Position numbers and translations under genes: made by a program | The notes under the pieces: generated by a model | The model's input: only the letters and a program-made list of their open reading frames with translations | Told to the model about the DNA's origin: nothing | Database searches by the model: none | Shown here: in pieces, positions 25,641-38,400 of the stretch | How positions within the stretch are numbered: the stretch's first letter is position 1 | How the letters are laid out: the number at the start of each line of letters is the position of its first letter | Origin: Erythrocercus mccallii | Lineage: Eukaryota; Chordata; Aves; Passeriformes; Dicruridae | Assembly: GCA_013397435.1 (NCBI GenBank) | Contig: VZRG01000269.1 | Location: 124,001 to 188,000, forward strand | Length of the DNA: 64,000 nt | Reading direction: 5' to 3'

Positions 25641-26480
25641 CTTTAGTCTTGCTGCTAGTCTCCTGCAGGTATGTATTCCTCCCTTTCACTGTGTGGCTGC
25701 ATCGCGGTTTGCACAGAATGCAGTGCTGCTCTCATATTTTTTTTTTCAACCTTAATCACTGTAATGTATCATCTTTTGTTCGTCTATGCTTTCCCATATA
25801 TGGCAGATAAACAGAAGCTATGAAAGTAATTTGTATTTAAAAAAAAGCATAGTAAATTGCATTAGACAGCATGCTACAGATCAAGACTGGCAACAAAAGT
25901 AATAGTGAAGATGTGCTGGCATATAGAAGGGTTTATAATTAAATTGCAACATTAGCAATTTCATTGTTGGTGTTTCTTTAATATATCTTATGAGAAATGC
26001 TCTATTACTGCTTAAAGTAATTACTTTGTACTTGAAAACATGCATATATTTAAATGTCAACTCATGGTGAAAATCTCACTTTTCAATTTACTTGTACTTG
26101 GACATTTAGAAATATATTGATAACTTTCAGATCAGTAGTTTTATGGGATAAATTCTTTACTCAAACTCTCAATTCAAAAAAGAATTTAACAGTAGTTTAG
26201 AGAAAGCAGATTGATTACCAAAAGTAATATTGGAACTTTATTAAGACAGTCAAAAGTAAATCACAGGCAAACTACAAAATAGTTAGATTGATACGTAAGA
26301 GACCTAGTCAAACAAATCATTAGTTATCATCATGAAAACTCTACACTGTTAATACAAGTCTCTACGCATATTTCTCAAAGAAACAGCTTTGGAGATAGTA
26401 GCATAATGAATTACTGTGAAGAGGTGTATCTGTCTGCAGCAGAGAAAATCTATCTTATTTTAAATGTGCATGTGTGCTGA
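25641..26480. promoter_or_regulatory. AT-rich stop-dense block, candidate conserved noncoding element
   Basis: This is the most AT-rich long stretch of the window. No open frame of 60 codons exists on either strand from about 25593 to 27386. It contains many TAAT/ATTA and ATTTAAAT-type cores (TTATAATTAAATTGC near 25930, AAAGTAATTACTTTG near 26013, CATATATTTAAATG near 26043). AAAGTAATTACTTT is a perfect palindrome. The pattern would fit an enhancer or matrix-attachment-type sequence. No function can be shown from sequence alone. Confidence 0.35.
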
Positions 26481-29400
26481 GAAAATTATTAACATACAAA
26501 CCTGGCACCAAGGAGAATATGGCATAAAAAGAAGCTTAGAGGTCGTTTGCTCTGATGGGCCAAGTAGTAGCAACACCTAGTAAAACAGAATTGAGGCAGG
26601 GTAGAGGAGGAAGGTGTGCTTAGCTGAAATTCGGAGGCTTTTGCCTTCAGTTCCTAAAACTGTATGGGTCAATTAGGACAATTATATCTTTCTCAGGGGT
26701 AGTGTCTTTTGGTAAAGGAGAAGCAATGGCAAAGAAGAATGGCAAGGGATGATATGAATTTTGGGTGTCATTTCTGTTATCCCAGGCATGGACTATCCAT
26801 GTGCCAGGCTGATTCCTGGTAGAAGGAGAGAGGCAGAGCTCCTTCCTGTATTCCAGTACTCCATCAAGTGTCCTTGTCTGACCACACTCACCTGAGCATC
26901 ATTTGTTAGGACTGCTAGCCTATTGCTCACTTAGTGACTCAGGGGCCTATCATGGGTTGTGATCAAAGGTACATGCTGCTGGACCCTGGCAATAACCTTT
27001 CCAGGAAGGATCTGGGCAAAAGTAAGTCATGAAGCCTTCTGGAGGGGTCAGAGCTTTCCCAACTGCAGGCTGAAGGGAGGTAACATCCCAATTAAAGTAA
27101 TGAGAAAGCAAATATAGTGGCCTCAGAATGTGAATTTGGAAATCCCCAAGCTCAAAGATACCACCCTGCTCATCAATGAGTTTATTTTCATTCTGCTTCA
27201 GTTATTCTCTGTGACTATTGTGATAGTGTGACTCTCATATGAGGGAAGATATCTTCATATATATTACTGATCATGTTTAAGGGCTCAAGTCCAGTCCAGG
27301 ACTCTGCCCTTCTAAATTTTGAGTGGGACGTAATTGGAAAAAGGCCTTGGTTTGAACATATGGCATAGCAACAACAACACGCAATCTATTTTGTAAGCAA
27401 AGAATCAAGGCAAAGAAAGGGCAGCCCTTTCCAAGGCCATACTGGAGATATGTCAGACCTGATATCTGAACTGGCAGGCTCCTCCATTGCCCTAAAAAGA
27501 ATCCCAGAAGTGGATTTTTTGTTTAACAGCAAAGGAGTAGAAGATCTGCCTAGACATCTCCCTGTCCAACTCAACTCACATTGCCTGGTGCTTTGTCCAG
27601 CCTAGATGCTTCCAGTGAAGAACTCCAATTTGCCATGTTGTGGCAGAGCTGAGTTGGTCTGAAGTAGGGAGAAAATGTCTACCCAGAATCTTTCATTCCC
27701 AACAGCTGATGTTGTGACACAAGTTGGAAAACAGGTGCTCCAGATACTTGGTGATAAAGCTGGCCACCAGTTTTGCACTGCTGTGCTCACCGCCAGCTGC
27801 TCGACCCCTTGGGTTTGCTACTGCTGTTGCTGCTCCCCTCAGAGGTGCTGTTGCCAGTGGAATGATTTGAAGGATGTCAGTCTGAATTTGCATTCAAACT
27901 CAATCCTTTCAAGATGAACCAGGAAGCTGAGGTGACCTATTAGCATAGCCAGCAATTTTTGTATTTTTCTGATTATGTTTTATATATTTCTTTACCCTTT
28001 GTTCAATTACAGCAGGATCCCTTTCTTCTTGTCCGCTCATGTTCTCTCTCAGTGCTAAGTGCCAGCTGTCACTGCCTGCTGGATAATTACCATTTTACAA
28101 ACAGTGTTTAGGGAAATGCCATCAGTTTCTGAATATGTGGCTGTCAGGGCTTATTTGAGGGGCTTTCCTATGTTAACTACCTCTTCTCTTTTCAGGCAGG
28201 AGGGCAAGGGAGGGGAAGGAAGCCAGGAGATCTGTCTTGTCTCCAGGCATTTGAAGAAAAATTGCATTTCATCTTTTTTGCATTTTGACTGTCAATGCTT
28301 ATTCCTTCCCCCACCCTCTCTCCCAGTTTATGTGCTCCTCTTACTTTTTCTTTATGACAGGCTGCTCTGTCCTCCTTTGCTGCCCCAATGGCCTGCTAGT
28401 TACTGGTGGCAGCAGAAAGGATAGAGCTGCTTGTCATGGGGGGTTACTAATGGGAAGGAGGGCATATTCTTAGAAATAATCATGGCCCCTCATTACTGTA
28501 ATAAGCTACTTAAAGCTACACAGGTCTGCCTGAGGTTAAGCAGGGAATCTGGAAAAAAGCTTATACTCTGATTGCCTTACTGCAAGAAGCAGTGGCATGA
28601 GCATAGCCAAGGAGGGATGAAGTCTAGATGTTGCTGACAGAGGCTGAAATGCTGAATTTCAAAACCAGACCATGGAGAAAGACATCATCTTTTAAGACAT
28701 GGTTCTTCCAGGGTGCAAACTATAGATGGTCCCATCTATGAGAGTGGCAGGGAAGAAGGCAGGATGGCCACAGCATTTGATGGTGTTCTAATTTGCTTTC
28801 ACTAAATAAGGTAATGAAAGATGCATTAAACAATTATTTAGATTCACCTGGAGGGGCTAGATCAGACTTGAGGTCCCCTCAATGCCAAAACTTTCTGCTG
28901 TCATATAAAGGACCTCCTCCCCTTAGCGGCAACTGGTAGCAGTTTCTTAATCATTTCTATAGAGCCTTGGTCAGAGGGTGTCAGCATGAAAATCAGGGCC
29001 ATGGGTACTACTAGATCTAGATATATGATCTGGTCCCAACAGCACTCACACCCCTGAAAGAAGGCTTTTCTCAAAGTGTTAGTATTTTGACTTTCTAATA
29101 GTTTTTGCTAACAATCCACTTCGGGGACACTTGAGGAGAAGAAAATGGAAGCTACTTCTCAGGCACAGCAGGAACTCTGAATTTCTTGCCATATTCTGAG
29201 CAATGGCAGTGAGGTAGAGGAGGGTTCTAGGGGGATGAATCTCAGACTCTGTTGCAGCCAGGGACAAAGGTTTAAATACCAGTGTAAAGATAAAAACCTC
29301 TGTGCTGCTGTGATTTGGGCTCTCGGACCTATGTGGTTTTACCATTAAATAATAAAAACTCTAATGTCTGGCAGGCAGAAGGAGCTCAACATGCAAGCCT

Positions 29401-29514
29401 CTCTCCATCCCAACAGTGGCAGAGGTGGATGTCACTCCCACCTGTTCCTCTTGGTTTATGCTGCCTGGTACCAGCCAAGACAGAACTATCCCTTCTGCAG
29501 AGCCCTCTCCCATA
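26481..29514. other. Noncoding unique DNA, no gene seen
   Basis: Short frames only, with no recognisable product. I looked for splice-bounded exons in the 27.4-28.5 kb part, where several frames overlap, and recognised none. Confidence 0.5.
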
Positions 29515-29742
29515 GTCTCAAGCTGCACCAAGGGAAATATGTGCTGGATATTAGGAAATAGTTTTTTTCCAGAAAGGGTAATAAAATATTGCAATGGTCC
29601 ACCTGTGAAGGTGGTGGATTCACCTTCTCTGCCTGTGTTTAAGAAAAGACTAGATGTGGCAATTGGTGCCATGGTCTAGTTGAGGTTAGGTTGGACTTGA
29701 TGATCCTGGAGGTCTCTTCCAACCTAACGATTTCGATTCTGA
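29515..29742 (+). mobile_element. CR1 LINE fragment, 3' end with ORF2 C-terminus and stop
   Basis: A plus-strand frame reads through a CR1 ORF2 tail: a GNSFFPERVIKY segment, then VVDSPSLPVFKKRLDVA, then a terminal GAMV and a stop at about 29677-29679. This is followed by the CR1 3' untranslated end, with GGTTGGACTTGATGATCCTG, then GGTCTCTTCCAACCT, then a degenerate GATTTCGATTCTG repeat tail. The PP in place of the usual LP, and other changes, show decay. Only about 230 bp remain, the usual 5'-truncated form. The 3' end matches a CR1 type that is widespread in birds. Confidence 0.94.
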
Positions 29743-32267
29743 TGTTATTTCCCATTGCCCCTCATTTTCCACATCAGGCCTGATCTCGTTGCTATGGGGA
29801 TGCACATGTGATGTGTCTGACTTCATGCAGGCTACTTCTGGAAGCCGAGGAAAACAGTGCTCCTGCTCCATGAGTTGAGACTGACCTGAGGCCTTGGGGA
29901 GGAGAGGAGGAAAGGTGTCCTGTGTAAGGTGTCCTATGAGCTTGGTGCTGTGACTTTTCCAAGGCCTTGCCACTGTGCAGATAGGCAGGGGTGGACAGCA
30001 GCAAGGTCCTCTGGAGGTGTGCACTGTCAGCAGTCCCTTGCCTTGGAGCTCGCTCTGTGCTCTTTGGGGTCAGGTTCCACTCAGCACTGCGTACCTTATA
30101 TGAATCCTGTGGCTGATGGGCAAGGAGGGATGTGGCAGAAAAGCAGGGAGGCGGAAGCCAGCCTCCCTGCAGCTGGAGACTCTGGGTGGCTCCACCCCTG
30201 TCCCATTGCTTCCAGGGGCAGCGGCAACCTGGACCAGTAGCTTCCCCTATGTTCTCTGCAAGGCCCTCTCTCAGCATCTAACCACTCTAATTCATGGCTC
30301 TGCTCTGAACTAACCGGATAGGAAAAGGATAATGGACATGGCAATGGAAGGAAAATTAGGGAGGAGAGCTACTCAAGTCCCATATAGATAAGCAAGGAGC
30401 CAACTTCTAATATCTAGGTTTTCCCCCCATCTGTCCTTTGAAAAGGATATGTCCCAGCCAACACTTGATAGTGCCTTCCCTTTTTCTTTCCATACATTGT
30501 TAGTTATGCAGCTTAAAGCAGAACAGGAGACTGAACTTGTGAAGGGTATTGAATACAGAGAAAAAATGGATGGATCTCAAGAAATCAGTATTTCCCGAGG
30601 TATACCTCAGCTTCTCCTCTCCACAGCTAGGCTGAAGAGCACACCAGCCTCTTCCTCACTGAAACAGACAAATAGGTTGCTCAAAAAAAAAAAGTGCTTT
30701 CAAAATCATGTCTTATTTTGAAAAGTATTATGTCAGCCTGCTGTTCACAGTCAACATGTAATGAACACGTTCATTAGCCATTTGGGTCATCACTTCTCAT
30801 GCTTTTCCATATTTGAGCTGCTCAGCAGCAGATTGCAAGGCATTTTTCTAGCCATCCTTCCCAACCCTCTGATAGTGATAAGCAATATGTTTTGCACTGT
30901 TAACGTCATGGTTATAAATGACCACCGTACCACATGCTACCCAAAATTAACATGCTCAGACAGATCTGTCACTGGCAGCTACTCCATTCCTTAATATCTG
31001 TCCCTAGAGTGAAACTGCTTTTAAGGAATAGAATGGCTGCCACCTCCTCCTGTCGCACTGGGTATGAGGCAAGGCTGTCCTACTGCAGTGAAAGTTGCTT
31101 CTCACCCCCTTGTTTCAAAACCATTTGCTAAATTGTTTCAATGGCATCATCACGCTCAGTGAGTTGCTGTGATTTTTTTTAGGCATTGGCCACCTGAAAG
31201 ATTCAAATCACTCTGTTTGCCACTATCTTCTAGCATACTTCTACCCATCCAGCCACGTAAGCCCTTGCCTGGGTAGTGTCAGAGCACTCCACAGACTTGA
31301 ATGCAGTGATCTCTGACTTCCCAAGGCAGGGAAGAGTTAATAAGCAGAAATCTTGTACTGGAAACTGAACCCTGGTAAGGTCAAGGAGGTTGTTCAAGGT
31401 CAAAGCATGAAGTCTGGGAGCTCTAAGAGCTAAGCTTGTGCCTGCCATTTCCCAAGCCAGAGCCTTAGCCATGGACCTGTGCTTCCTTCCTTTGGAAGCA
31501 GCTGGTTTTCTTCCATCATTTCTGTCTCTTAATTTCCTTCTCTCTGTGCTGTTTTTTATCACTTAGCCTGCAGAGCAATTGTGATCCTGTTTACTTGGGA
31601 GATGCTATACAAAATACAGTTGTATTGTATTTCATTTCATCCACAAGCCAGCATTCTCGGAGGGAGGCCAGTTGCCAGGGAGGAAAAATAACCAACAAAG
31701 CAAAGGGCAGGAGTGTTCAGCACTTTCTTGAATTTGATCTATTTCTTCTCTTAACGTACACACACACACAGAGCCAAACCAAACTATTTTACTTTATGGA
31801 AGGGGCTTACAGTTAAATCTGAGTACAGTGCAGGCAGATCACTATCTAATGAAAGCAGGTTTATTGACTCCATTCTGTCAATTTAAGACCACCCCATCTC
31901 TGATCTTTCAAGGGTAAAGCTATTAAAGTTAAACAAAACTTGAAACAAATCTGGACCATGTCCCTCATGGAAATTGCCTTGCCAGGCAGGCAAGCCCTGT
32001 GTTTGCACTGAGAGCGCTGGTGTATCCCCATCCCCACATTGTGAGTCTGAGAAATCAGAATAACCACCCTCATGACATGGTAGTGACCCATTTACTTCAG
32101 TCAGTGAAGCCAGGACCAGAGAGTGTGGATCAGAGGGAAGGTTGGACCGTGCAAGTTGTCAGTGTGGTTTGAGCTGATCACTTATGCAGACAGCTCTTTC
32201 CTAAGTTGGCTGTTCTGTCAAAACTGCTTTCCTTGCTGTCTGAGCTGTTCTTTCTCTAAGTTGGCAA
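29743..32267. other. Noncoding DNA, GC-richer around 29.8-30.3 kb, no gene identified
   Basis: Between 29790 and 30350 several frames of 65-161 codons are open on both strands (the longest is on the minus strand, 29792-30277). This part is richer in G+C and so has fewer stops. None of the translations is recognisable, and no frame stands out as coding. The rest, to 32267, is featureless apart from a short (AC)n at about 31760-31770. Confidence 0.5.
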
Positions 32268-32308
32268 TTTTTTTTCTTTTTTTTTTCTTTTTTTTCCCTT
32301 TTTTTTTT
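32268..32308. repeat. T-rich low-complexity tract
   Basis: About 40 bp of T with scattered C. It is a simple-sequence tract, followed by a broader pyrimidine-rich stretch (about 32395-32600). Confidence 0.85.
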
Positions 32309-33258
32309 AATGTGAGCACATTTTTGGATCAGATGAAAATACAAATGGAAACGCCCTTTCTGGTCTTCAGCTCTTTCCATCCTGCTCCTACTTCTGATCT
32401 CTTTCTGTACCTGTCTACTGTCTGTGTCTCTCTTGATTTCTCAGTGGCCCTTTTTCTTCCTCTCACCATCTCTTTCTCTCCCTTCTGCTTTTTCATTTGC
32501 CTGCCACTTCCTCTGCTGGGCGCACCTAAATGAGCTGCCCTCCATTTCTCCCACCCAGCCTCCCTTCCCACTTTTCTCTTGTTCTTCTCAGTGTGTCTCC
32601 TTCCTGTGTGGCACAAAGGCCTCCTAAACTTTGTAACATTTGCCCTCTCTGGAGAGTATGACATACTTCTCTGCTGGTTTTATGCAAAGTCCACAACTAA
32701 TTAATTTTTGTTGTTGCTCAATCTAACTGTGAAATAACTACATTTCTTTCCTGGGACAGGAGAAGCAGGCAAGTGTGAGTGTCTTCTGGGGCCTGAGTTA
32801 CAAGATCCTGAATGGGCTATCTAGAATTTTCTGCATGTGAACATCTCTTCCAAAAGAGTAAGAATGTAACACAAAGTGTTAATGCAAGTGGTTGAAAACC
32901 TGCTGGCAAGCACAGCTGGAATTGATAGCTGAGGCACAGGTTCAGCCCTGTGTGCAGCAGGGAGGGGCACAAGGAGACAGACTGTGATGCACGGTTGGGC
33001 TTTAATGTACCTTGGTAGCTAGAAAATCCTATTCAGACTAAAAGGGTACTCCCCTGGATGGTGGCAATGGATCAACATTTATTATAGTTCCCTGGAAACT
33101 AACTCTCCTGTAAACAGCTCATACTCTTTGAGACTTTCTGAGAGGACCTTTTTAAGAAAGCTTGAGATCAATTACTATATTGTCAAGATACAAGGAGATA
33201 CAAGGTACCCTTTCTGCAAAAGGTTTGTTATCACGGTCCAGAAATAAGTAAGGGAGAC
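32309..33258. other. Noncoding unique DNA, pyrimidine-biased in its first part
   Basis: A strong C/T bias on the plus strand from about 32395 to 32600 explains the open frames of about 111-136 codons on both strands there. No product is recognised. Confidence 0.55.
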
Positions 33259-33330
33259 CTACCTTCCTCTCCATGCCTCCCTTTCTCCCTCTCTGCCCTC
33301 CTCTCCCTCCCTGCCTACTTCCCTCCATTC
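33259..33330. repeat. Pyrimidine-rich (CCCT/CTCC) tract
   Basis: About 70 bp of mostly C and T with irregular CCTCC and CTCCCT units. It is a low-complexity tract. Confidence 0.8.
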
Positions 33331-35399
33331 CAAGATCCTGAAGCTTGTCCTTATCATCCTTCAGTCACATCACAGAGGAAAAGTAGGATAAAGTTACTTG
33401 TTGTCTTACATGGCTTATGGATGAAGATGGATGTGAGTGCTGAAGTGACTTGGTACCCAGTAGCTCTGGTTTGTGAGCGAAATTCCAATGGAACCAGATC
33501 TTCCCTGCTGTACACTTTCAAGCAAAGGGGCAAAATGTTTGATCAGTTTGACATGGTTGAATGGTTTGACCCAGGAGAAAAAGCACTCATATCTGCTCAG
33601 CTTCTGACACAGCAGTAAATCCCAGTCAGGATATAGGCTGTTGATTCAATAGCACAGTTATATAAAATAAGTGTCACTGTATGCCTAGAAATTGTTCATG
33701 GTTGTAGTGATATTGAACAATGCAGAAGCTGAAGACATGCCCAAGACCTGAAAGAATTCCCCACATGGCTTTTATTTTATATAAACTATACATAAAATCT
33801 TCTTGGGTGTCCACTACGGCATTTTTTTCTTGTGCTAATAACAGTAGTGAAGCTGGGAATGCACATTGGTCAAAGCTGTTGGACTCAATACTGAATTTAT
33901 TGAAACGTGATATATGTTTCTATTGAAATACACGTATAGGACGCATAGTATGTATTGAAAATGCGTATGCACAATACACAGTGTAGCAGGGCTTTCCAGT
34001 GCCATACAGGGGAATATTTTTTTTTAGGATCAGTCTAGACGTAGATGGTCCAGTGTCTGTCTGTGAAAGCTGCCATTTTACTTTACACTCTTTTCCTCTG
34101 GGAAATGTAACCTGCAAAGAATACAACAGGTTTTAAATGAAGCTTTCAGAGCTGTTCACAAACATGAATGAATTAAACCTCACAACTCCTCTGTGCAATA
34201 CAGGAGACATCCTCACCTCATTCTGAAAGGCAGCCACCTGTGGAAGGCAGCAGCTGTTTAATAGTGCATGGTTACATTTTACAACTGTTGGGTACAACAA
34301 GTGATGACAGAAAATATCCAAATTAAACTAGTGGGAATTAGGCCCAGAGAACATAATTGCTCAAATTAAAATGTGTGTAGTTTAAGTTAACACCTATACA
34401 GTGTGCAGACTTCCACCAGATCTGTAATGAGCTCTTCGGTTTAGGGTTAAAGATGTGCAAATATTGTTCTCTTTGGCTTCTGAAACAAAATATTTGGAGA
34501 TAGAAAAACTGGCATGTGTTGAACCAAATCCTCTTTGTGTTGGTTGGTTTGCCTCTTGTTCAGTTGCTCTTCTTTTTCATATAGGAGGAGAAAAAGAAAA
34601 AGATGGAAAACATCATTTCACTTGACACAAATTATTTTGTTTGGCCCAAAGCAAAACCTTTCAGAGCACCAGCTTGTGAGAAAAGGCCAAGAAAGGCCAG
34701 CTTTGCAGAGCTGCTCTTATTGCTGCAAGTGTAAGAGGCAGTACCAGCAGCAATACACCACCTCCTAAGGGTATTTGCCGTGCTGTCAGTGGACTGAGCT
34801 GCCAATATCCTGCCTACCCAAAGAGACCAAGTCCAGTGCTTCAAGCCTTGGGAGAGTTATAAGAATTAAAGTGCAAGGAAATATTGTTATGTCTTTGGGG
34901 AAGAGAGATAGATTGACTTCCCCATGGATCTGGAAAAGGAGTGTGTTGTAGTTGAGTCTTTTAGCCAGTCCTACCATTTTATAAGAATATCTACTTTGAA
35001 AGAATGTATACTTGGCTGAACTGAGATCCTGCCTCAATTGTCAAGGAGAGAATTTGTCCAGCGTAGGCTAAAATTTCCTCTTCTAATAGAACTGAATGGC
35101 TAATTTAGAAAGAAATCAAAGCAAAACAGGCTCATTCCACCTCAGCATTGTTTTTGTCTGGTTTAACTTACCATGTGGAACCATTTCAATAAGCTGTATC
35201 ATCAGTGAAGATTTAGTTTTCCCTTCTTCTTGGTCCCTGCCCAAGAGCTAGGCAAATGTATATCCTCTTTTATTTAAATTCACACTCTCATGGTTAGAAA
35301 TTCACAGCATTACTTTATCCTCCAATGCCAGCCTTGCGGAGGCCTCCTTATGATGAAAGATCTTATTAGAGTTAGCTCTCTGTATCAAGGAGAGACAAT
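33331..35399. other. Noncoding unique DNA, no gene seen
   Basis: Short frames (up to about 83 codons) with no recognisable product. I see no repeat family. Confidence 0.55.
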
Positions 35400-35800
35400 C
35401 AATTCCTTTTGGAGATTTAATTTTAATCATGCAAACTGGCTTCTGTTGCCCTGTGTTCTATAAAACTTTCCCCATTCCCTAGTCCTTGGTATTAGTTTCT
35501 GTGGATGGCAGGCTTCAGAGCTTGTCCTGGTAATCGGAAACAGGAGGTTACATTAGTCCCAGGTTGTGTTGCACACAGCAATTCTATTTGCAGAGTCTGT
35601 TTGCTGCACAGCTAATGGCTGCTTCAAACAGCGCACGAGTAATTTCCAAATGACAGATCTCTCTGTCTGCAGCTATTTTAAACTTGGGTTGCCACATGTG
35701 GTGTGGCCGTGACTCTGGAGGGAGTCATTTCCCCCAAGCCCTCCTCTTCCAGATCCAGTGTGCTGTTGCTCTGAGATGAATACTGAATACTGGATTTCCT
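35400..35800. promoter_or_regulatory. Candidate conserved noncoding element
   Basis: The block has enhancer-like features: GGAGATTTAATTTTAATCATGC near 35410, TTGCACACAGCAATTC near 35570, CAGCGCACGAGTAATTTCC with retained CpGs near 35628, AAATGACAGATC (a MEIS-type TGACAG) near 35648, and TGCCACATGTGG (E-box CACATGTG) near 35690. No open frame of 60 codons exists between about 35037 and 36180. The regulatory call is inference from motif content. Confidence 0.33.
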
Positions 35801-38215
35801 TCAACAGATGAACTTCAGGCCAATTATTATTCAAAGAATACTTTTAGGAGCTCATAAAACTAAACTAGCAACCCACCATTTCCAGATAATTTCTACACAG
35901 AAGAAAGAGACAACATTCATCCCATGAGCTACAGCGAAATTAGTCTCAAAGTTCTTGTTCTCGGGGAGAATTCAGAACAGGCGCAGAGACCATTACCAAA
36001 CTGACTTCTGTGAAATTCTTTCCACTTCTGCTAGTGATCATTTTTGTCCTTTAACCTGCAAACTCTGGGGCTGCGAGGAGGGATGTGAGCATAGCTGAGA
36101 ATATCCTGCACATTGCTACTGTCACGCAACCAGGGCCCATATCCCACTGGTACTGCTGTTTTTCAGCATCATGACTGATTTATAACATGGTGGGATGGAG
36201 GGAATCAGACTCTTTTGTTTTGGCCGTTCTCCAAATATGCCTTTTAGGAGCACTCTCCTTATTTGCATTCCTAACATTGATTTTAGTGTTGGGACTCAGC
36301 ATATCAGCTCTTGGGGTTTCTTTGGCTCTATAGCCAGATGTGTCTTTGGGGTTGACCTTTTCTTCGAACATGATCCAACTGGAACTTCAGCTCTAAATGG
36401 TAGCACGTGGCATAGCTCTGAATTTCTAATTGTGAGCCCCCACCTACCTCTTTATGCAGAGCTTAACACCATCTTCGTTCTTTCCACTTGTCTACTTACA
36501 GTGTCCTTGCTGCTATGATAGTATAGATATATTGGGGCTGAGAGACTGTCTCAGCTGATGGAAATAATTTTTTTTTTTTTGATTGTTCTCCTGTAAATCT
36601 CTATGCCTAGGGTTTAAAGCTGGGCTGCTTTTCTGCTTCATCTGTCCACTTCTGCCTTTGATTCTCTTCCTCTCTGCTCAGTCCATTTGTGTTCTCTGAT
36701 GTGTAATGGCTCCATCAGGCTGGCGTGGAGTAGTCTCCATGTTGGTATTATAAACCCAACTATTGGATTGACCCAGTTCTCTAGGCAAAAACTACTGTTT
36801 TGTTTTCAGTAGTCTTTATCAATAAAGGCTATTTTTATCTCATTCAAAAGAAATAGCACTGAGATTACTGGGAGCCTGTGAGGAAGCAGCTGGCTACTGA
36901 CAAGAGTCTTAAGAATGCTTGAATGAAAATACTCACCTTAATCAATGCCAAGCCTTGGTGATTGCTGAATTCATAGCTGCCACTCCATTCTGTGTGCACA
37001 GCACTGTAACAAATGAGGGAAAAAAAAAAACCCCAAAAACCCATAGGATTTAATGGCTGTCAAAAGAATCTCAGCTGAAGTGAGGTCTGTCCTGGTGAAT
37101 GGCTATTCATTAACCACAACCAAAAGAAGTAAAGGTCACAGGCAGGCATAACTCAGTGAGAAAGCCATGGGCAGACACAGATCTACCAGCACCCTCTGCC
37201 TAAACAAGCTTTTTTAGTTGCTGCTAAAAAGAGGGTTTACATCATTGTTACTAGTGCCTGGGCAATACCAGAATTTTTATTGGAAGAGCTGGCTGAGTGT
37301 GCATGGATTAGCTGGTGACTCTTAATTTAGTTTAGGTCAGTTCAGTTTAGTTGGGATATGTTAATTCATATAAGTTGAAGCTGCATTTATGTAAGCATAC
37401 TGTCAGCTAGAACATTTTTCATTTTAGAATTTGGGAATATTGCATATCAAGCAGCTAGTACCTGCATGTGGTACTAACTTGTGGCATTAGCTTGTGCTAC
37501 TGGAGGTCTGGGAAATACAGCTCAGATCCTGTATTGCCATAGTCATATCTGGGATGCAGATTTGTCTTTCCCATCCCAGACAGGCATGAGAACCATCTGT
37601 TTGTCCTGGAATTGGCCTCTCTTTTCAGTTCCTTCTGGAGTTTCATGTGTTTGTCTAGATATGAAGTAGTTTTGAATTTTAGGGGTTTTTTAAATATGTA
37701 AAGGAATGTTGGTGTGTTTTGGGTTTTTTTCACTGACTTTAACATTTCTTTATGAACAGTTATTTGCTAAAAAGCTGAATCAATATGTGATAATTAAAGG
37801 ACAAGCTCAGGGAAAGCAGCACAGCAGCCCAGGTCAAGAGTCATCCAAGAGCTCTCAGAAAACTGGACAGGTTTACAGCTGTGGGCGACTGAAGCCCCAG
37901 CCTCAGAGACACGATTGTTTTTCCAAGGCTGAAGAAAAGAGAGCTCAGAGGGAACAGTAACTCATTATGGAGTTGAGGCAAGGGGCCAAGCTGCGTCTGT
38001 GCCCCTGAGAAAGAGGAGAGGCATGCACAGATACACGGGCAGCAGACTCATGCATGCACACACCTGCCTTTGATGTCTCCTTATATTTCTCTTTTGAAGG
38101 TCCTGAATCCTTGAGCAATATCCTGAGGTCCTTTTTCCTTTTTACTGAATTGAAAGTCTTCAAGGCTTGGTTTCCAGAAACAAGGAGTGAAAAAAAAATC
38201 CATTAGATCTTTATT
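35801..38215. other. Noncoding unique DNA, no gene seen
   Basis: No recognisable gene. A T11-type run lies near 36569-36580 and an A run near 37019-37030. A tract of repeated AGTT steps (TTTAGTTTAGGTCAGTTC) lies near 37325-37350. Confidence 0.55.
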
Positions 38216-38400
38216 AAACCTTGTTTTTTTTTATCTTTTTTAAATTGTTTTTAATTTTATTCTTTAAAATAATAATACATCAATTCTGTTGACAGATTCC
38301 ATATACTGTTGGATGCAGTTAAAAAAAATTAAAATTCCAGTCTTGAAAAATAAAAAAAATGGAAATTATGTTTTCTTTTTCTTTTCTTCCTTTCATTACT
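38216..38400. repeat. AT-rich low-complexity region
   Basis: Mixed runs of T and A (TTTTTTTTATC, TTTAAAATAATAATAC, AAAAAAAATTAAAA), with little complexity and no open frame. Confidence 0.6.

Noticed and set aside
29792..30277. 161-codon minus-strand frame
   Set aside because: Several other frames are open over the same GC-richer stretch and none is recognisable. Coding is not supported.
32329..32664. 111- and 136-codon frames on opposite strands
   Set aside because: A strong pyrimidine bias on the plus strand removes stops. The translations are low-complexity.
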